Shown one piece after another: positions 5,985 to 7,474 of a stretch of DNA of 7,474 nucleotides. The notes below the pieces were generated by a model. That model was not told the origin of the DNA and did no database searches. It saw only the letters and a list, made by a program, of their open reading frames with translations. This DNA is from Bradyrhizobium sp. GTDB lineage: Bacteria > Pseudomonadota > Alphaproteobacteria > Rhizobiales > Xanthobacteraceae. Numbering within the stretch: position 1 is the stretch's first letter; every line of letters begins with the position of its first letter. The stretch lies in contig JAFAUV010000398.1 of assembly GCA_019243075.1 (NCBI GenBank), positions 1 to 7,474 on the forward strand, written 5' to 3'. The translations under genes and the position numbers were made by a program.

Positions 5985-5999
5985 TAGAAGAATCTTCTC
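5985..5999. promoter_or_regulatory. Lrp-box-like palindrome upstream of the Lrp/AsnC gene
   Basis: AGAAGAATCTTCT (5986-5998) is a perfect 6+1+6 inverted repeat. The 15-base span TAGAAGAATCTTCTC agrees with the E. coli Lrp consensus YAGHAWATTWTDCTR at 11 of 15 positions by eye. It ends 41 bases before the start codon of an Lrp-family gene, a natural place for an autoregulatory site. The E. coli consensus may not hold for this paralogue. Confidence 0.45.
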
Positions 6000-6002
6000 T
6001 AT

Positions 6003-6022
6003 ATGAGGTTGTGTGACCTCAT
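6003..6022. promoter_or_regulatory. Perfect 7-bp inverted repeat just before the Lrp/AsnC gene
   Basis: ATGAGGT (6003-6009) and ACCTCAT (6016-6022) are exact inverted repeats around TGTGTG. The site lies 4 bases after the AT-rich palindrome at 5985-5999 and 18 bases before the ATG. It could be a second operator half, consistent with Lrp proteins binding several sites in phase, or a short leader hairpin. No T-run follows, so a terminator for the kinase gene is unlikely. Confidence 0.45.
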
Positions 6023-6040
6023 GTATGGAACTTTATTCTC

Positions 6041-6544
6041 ATGACCGATCTGGCCGTTCAGCTTCATGAAACCAACCGGCGCCTCGACGCCATCGACCGC
6101 AAGATCCTGATGGTGCTGCAGCAGGACGCCTCGCTCTCGGTGGCCGAGATCGGCGACCGGGTTGGATTGTCCTCCACGCCTTGCTGGAAGCGCATCCAAC
6201 GCCTTGAGGCGGACGGCGTGATCCTGCGGCGCGTGGCCCTGGTCGACCAGAACAAGATCGGGCTTGGCATCTCCGTGTTCGTCTCGGTGGAGAGCGCCGA
6301 TCATTCGGAAGCCTGGCTGAAAAAGTTCGCGGAAGCCGTCAGTGCCATGCCGGAGGTGATGGAGTTCTATCGCATGGCCGGCGACGTCGACTACATGCTG
6401 CGCGTCGTGGTCGCGGACATGCAGAGCTACGACATCTTCTACAAGAAGCTGATCGCGACCGTGCCGCTCAAGAACGTCACCTCGCGCTTTGCGATGGAGA
6501 AGATCAAGTCGATCACCGCGCTGCCGGTGCCTGCGGTGGCGTAA
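6041..6544 (+). CDS. Lrp/AsnC-family transcriptional regulator
   Basis: Lrp/AsnC proteins are DNA-binding regulators that sense amino acids or related small molecules and often control their own gene. The 167-residue product is typical in length. The N-terminal winged helix-turn-helix spans about 15-62: LDAIDRKILMVLQQDASLSVAEIGDRVGL, then the recognition helix SSTPCWKRIQRLEADGVI (44-61). The C-terminal RAM (ligand-binding, oligomerisation) domain starts near ISVFVSVES (77-85) and includes the GDVDYMLRVVVADM segment (114-127), where GDxDY is a family hallmark. A short N-terminal tail (1-14) precedes the HTH. ATG 6041 has only a weak GGAA about 10 bases upstream. The gene begins 70 bases after the kinase stop, and two palindromes in that gap suggest a separate, autoregulated promoter. 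The effector and targets are unknown; the neighbouring kinase is one candidate target. Confidence 0.95.
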   Translation: MTDLAVQLHETNRRLDAIDRKILMVLQQDASLSVAEIGDRVGLSSTPCWKRIQRLEADGVILRRVALVDQNKIGLGISVFVSVESADHSEAWLKKFAEAVSAMPEVMEFYRMAGDVDYMLRVVVADMQSYDIFYKKLIATVPLKNVTSRFAMEKIKSITALPVPAVA

Positions 6545-6562
6545 TCTCGGCCACAGCAAAAG

Positions 6563-6651
6563 CTCGTCACACGCGGGCTTGACCCGCGTGTCCATTAAAT
6601 CTTCAAAGAGTTTCCGCGATGGATAGCCGGGTCAAGCTCGGCAATGACGAG
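6563..6651. repeat. 89-bp intergenic palindromic element with 7-bp terminal inverted repeats
   Basis: CTCGTCA (6563-6569) and TGACGAG (6645-6651) are perfect terminal inverted repeats. Inside are two hairpins. ACACGCGGG-CTTGA-CCCGCGTGT (6569-6591) has a perfect 9-bp stem; GCCGGG-TCAAG-CTCGGC (6626-6642) has 6 bp with one G-T pair. TCCAT (6591-6595) and ATGGA (6619-6623) also pair, so the whole can fold as a cloverleaf-like structure. The GGGCTTGACCC-type core and the CGTCA/TGACG ends resemble a dispersed palindromic repeat that I recall from Bradyrhizobium-group intergenic regions. It fills the gap between two convergent genes, ending 4 bases from the mutase stop codon, and may also act as a two-way terminator. 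It carries no coding sequence. Confidence 0.7.
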
Positions 6652-6654
6652 GCG

Positions 6655-7474
6655 TCAAATCTTCTGATTGTACTCGCCGACCTCGGGATGCGTGCGCAGC
6701 ACGCCGTCGACCAGCTCGAACATGTCGCGCATGCGCTTCTCCGAGACTGGGCTTTCGACCACGACCACAAGCTCCGGCTTGTTGGAGGACGCGCGCACCA
6801 GGCCCCAGCTTCCGTCTTCCACCGTCACCCGCACGCCGTTGACGGTGACGAGATCGCGGATGGCCTGGCCTGCAAGCTTCTCGCCCTTGTTCTGCGCCGC
6901 CTCGAAATGCTTCACCACGGCGTCAACGACATTGTACTTCACCTCGTCGGCGCAATGCGGCGACATGGTCGGCGAGGACCAGGTCTTTGGCAACGCGTCC
7001 TTCAGATCGGCCATGGATTTTCCGCCCGCACGGTCGAGCATGTCGCAGATTGCGATCGCCGACACCAAGCCGTCGTCATAGCCGCGGCCGAACGGCTTGT
7101 TGAAGAAGAAATGGCCGGATTTCTCGAAGCCCGCGAGCGCACCGAGCTCGTTGGTCCGCCGCTTCATGTAGGAATGGCCGGTCTTCCAGTAGCTCGTCTT
7201 CGCACCCTGCCTGGAGAGAACGGGGTCGGTGAGGAACAAGCCCGTCGATTTCACATCGACCACGAACTGCGCGTCCTTGTGGATCGCGGACATGTCGCGG
7301 GCCAGCATCACGCCGACCTTGTCGGCGAAGATTTCCTCCCCGGTATTGTCGACCACGCCGCAACGATCGCCGTCGCCGTCGAAGCCGAGACCGACATCGG
7401 CCTTGTGCGCGAGCACCGCGTCGCGGATCGCGTGCAGCATTTCCATGTCTTCGGGATTCGGATTGTATTTCGGA
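6655..7474 (-). CDS. Phosphomannomutase/phosphoglucomutase (C-terminal part, cut by the window edge)
   Basis: Alpha-D-phosphohexomutases of this type interconvert mannose or glucose 6-phosphate and 1-phosphate, feeding exopolysaccharide, lipopolysaccharide or glycogen precursors. About 272 C-terminal residues are visible. The frame stays open to the right edge (PKYNPNPEDMEML), so the Met at 7446 is internal, not the start. The Mg-binding loop DGDGDR lies at 7380-7363. The sugar-specificity loop FEKSGH (GExSGH type) is at 7128-7111. The phosphate-binding loop RASSNKP is at 6795-6775, and the C-terminal domain ends with VGEYNQKI. The catalytic phosphoserine region lies outside the window. The gene is convergent with the Lrp-type gene. 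The motifs do not separate a mannose from a glucose preference, and bacterial enzymes of this group often use both. Confidence 0.95.
   Translation of the reverse strand, partial: PKYNPNPEDMEMLHAIRDAVLAHKADVGLGFDGDGDRCGVVDNTGEEIFADKVGVMLARDMSAIHKDAQFVVDVKSTGLFLTDPVLSRQGAKTSYWKTGHSYMKRRTNELGALAGFEKSGHFFFNKPFGRGYDDGLVSAIAICDMLDRAGGKSMADLKDALPKTWSSPTMSPHCADEVKYNVVDAVVKHFEAAQNKGEKLAGQAIRDLVTVNGVRVTVEDGSWGLVRASSNKPELVVVVESPVSEKRMRDMFELVDGVLRTHPEVGEYNQKI

Noticed and set aside
5999..6595. A 198-codon minus-strand frame opposite the Lrp/AsnC gene
   Set aside because: It covers the Lrp gene in antisense, starts inside the intergenic hairpin, and is rich in His/Arg/Asp with no family pattern.

Overview
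The window comes from the chromosome of an alphaproteobacterium, most likely the Bradyrhizobium/Rhodopseudomonas group (Nitrobacteraceae). The evidence is uniformly high GC with codon usage to match, a small SRP RNA directly upstream of dnaX-ybaB-recR, the DnaX wording (KPYRVLARKYRP core entry, a cysteine-poor insert in the zinc-module region), and an intergenic palindromic element of the 'GGGCTTGACCC' type common in that group. The assignment rests on recognition, not on a search.

Layout. Positions 1-3421 hold a minus-strand block that reads, in transcription order, SRP RNA (ffs, 3421-3327), a structured leader, dnaX (3219-1288), ybaB/ebfC (1269-943), recR (939-337) and the start of a small secreted protein of unknown function (307 to the left edge). 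Positions 3570-5970 hold a plus-strand set: a HIT-family hydrolase, the NADH pyrophosphatase NudC 7 bases later, then a PfkB-family sugar kinase after 57 bases that contain a near-perfect palindrome. An Lrp/AsnC regulator (6041-6544) follows, preceded by two perfect inverted repeats. The convergent gap 6545-6654 is filled by an 89-bp repeat-like element with terminal inverted repeats. The window closes with the C-terminal part of a phosphomannomutase/phosphoglucomutase on the minus strand, cut by the right edge.

How the genes work together. The left block is housekeeping: protein targeting (SRP RNA), the clamp-loader subunit of DNA polymerase III, a nucleoid-associated protein, and the RecFOR recombination mediator RecR. 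The HIT and NudC genes are both nucleotide hydrolases and probably form a small nucleotide-metabolism operon. The kinase, the Lrp-type regulator and the phosphohexomutase suggest carbon or amino-acid metabolism, but no pathway can be fixed from the sequence.

I found no defence system, mobile gene, CRISPR array or clearly new system. The points most worth a second look are local: the missing zinc cysteines and the heptapeptide repeat in DnaX, the palindromes before the kinase and the Lrp gene, the hairpin in the dnaX leader, and the foldable intergenic element.
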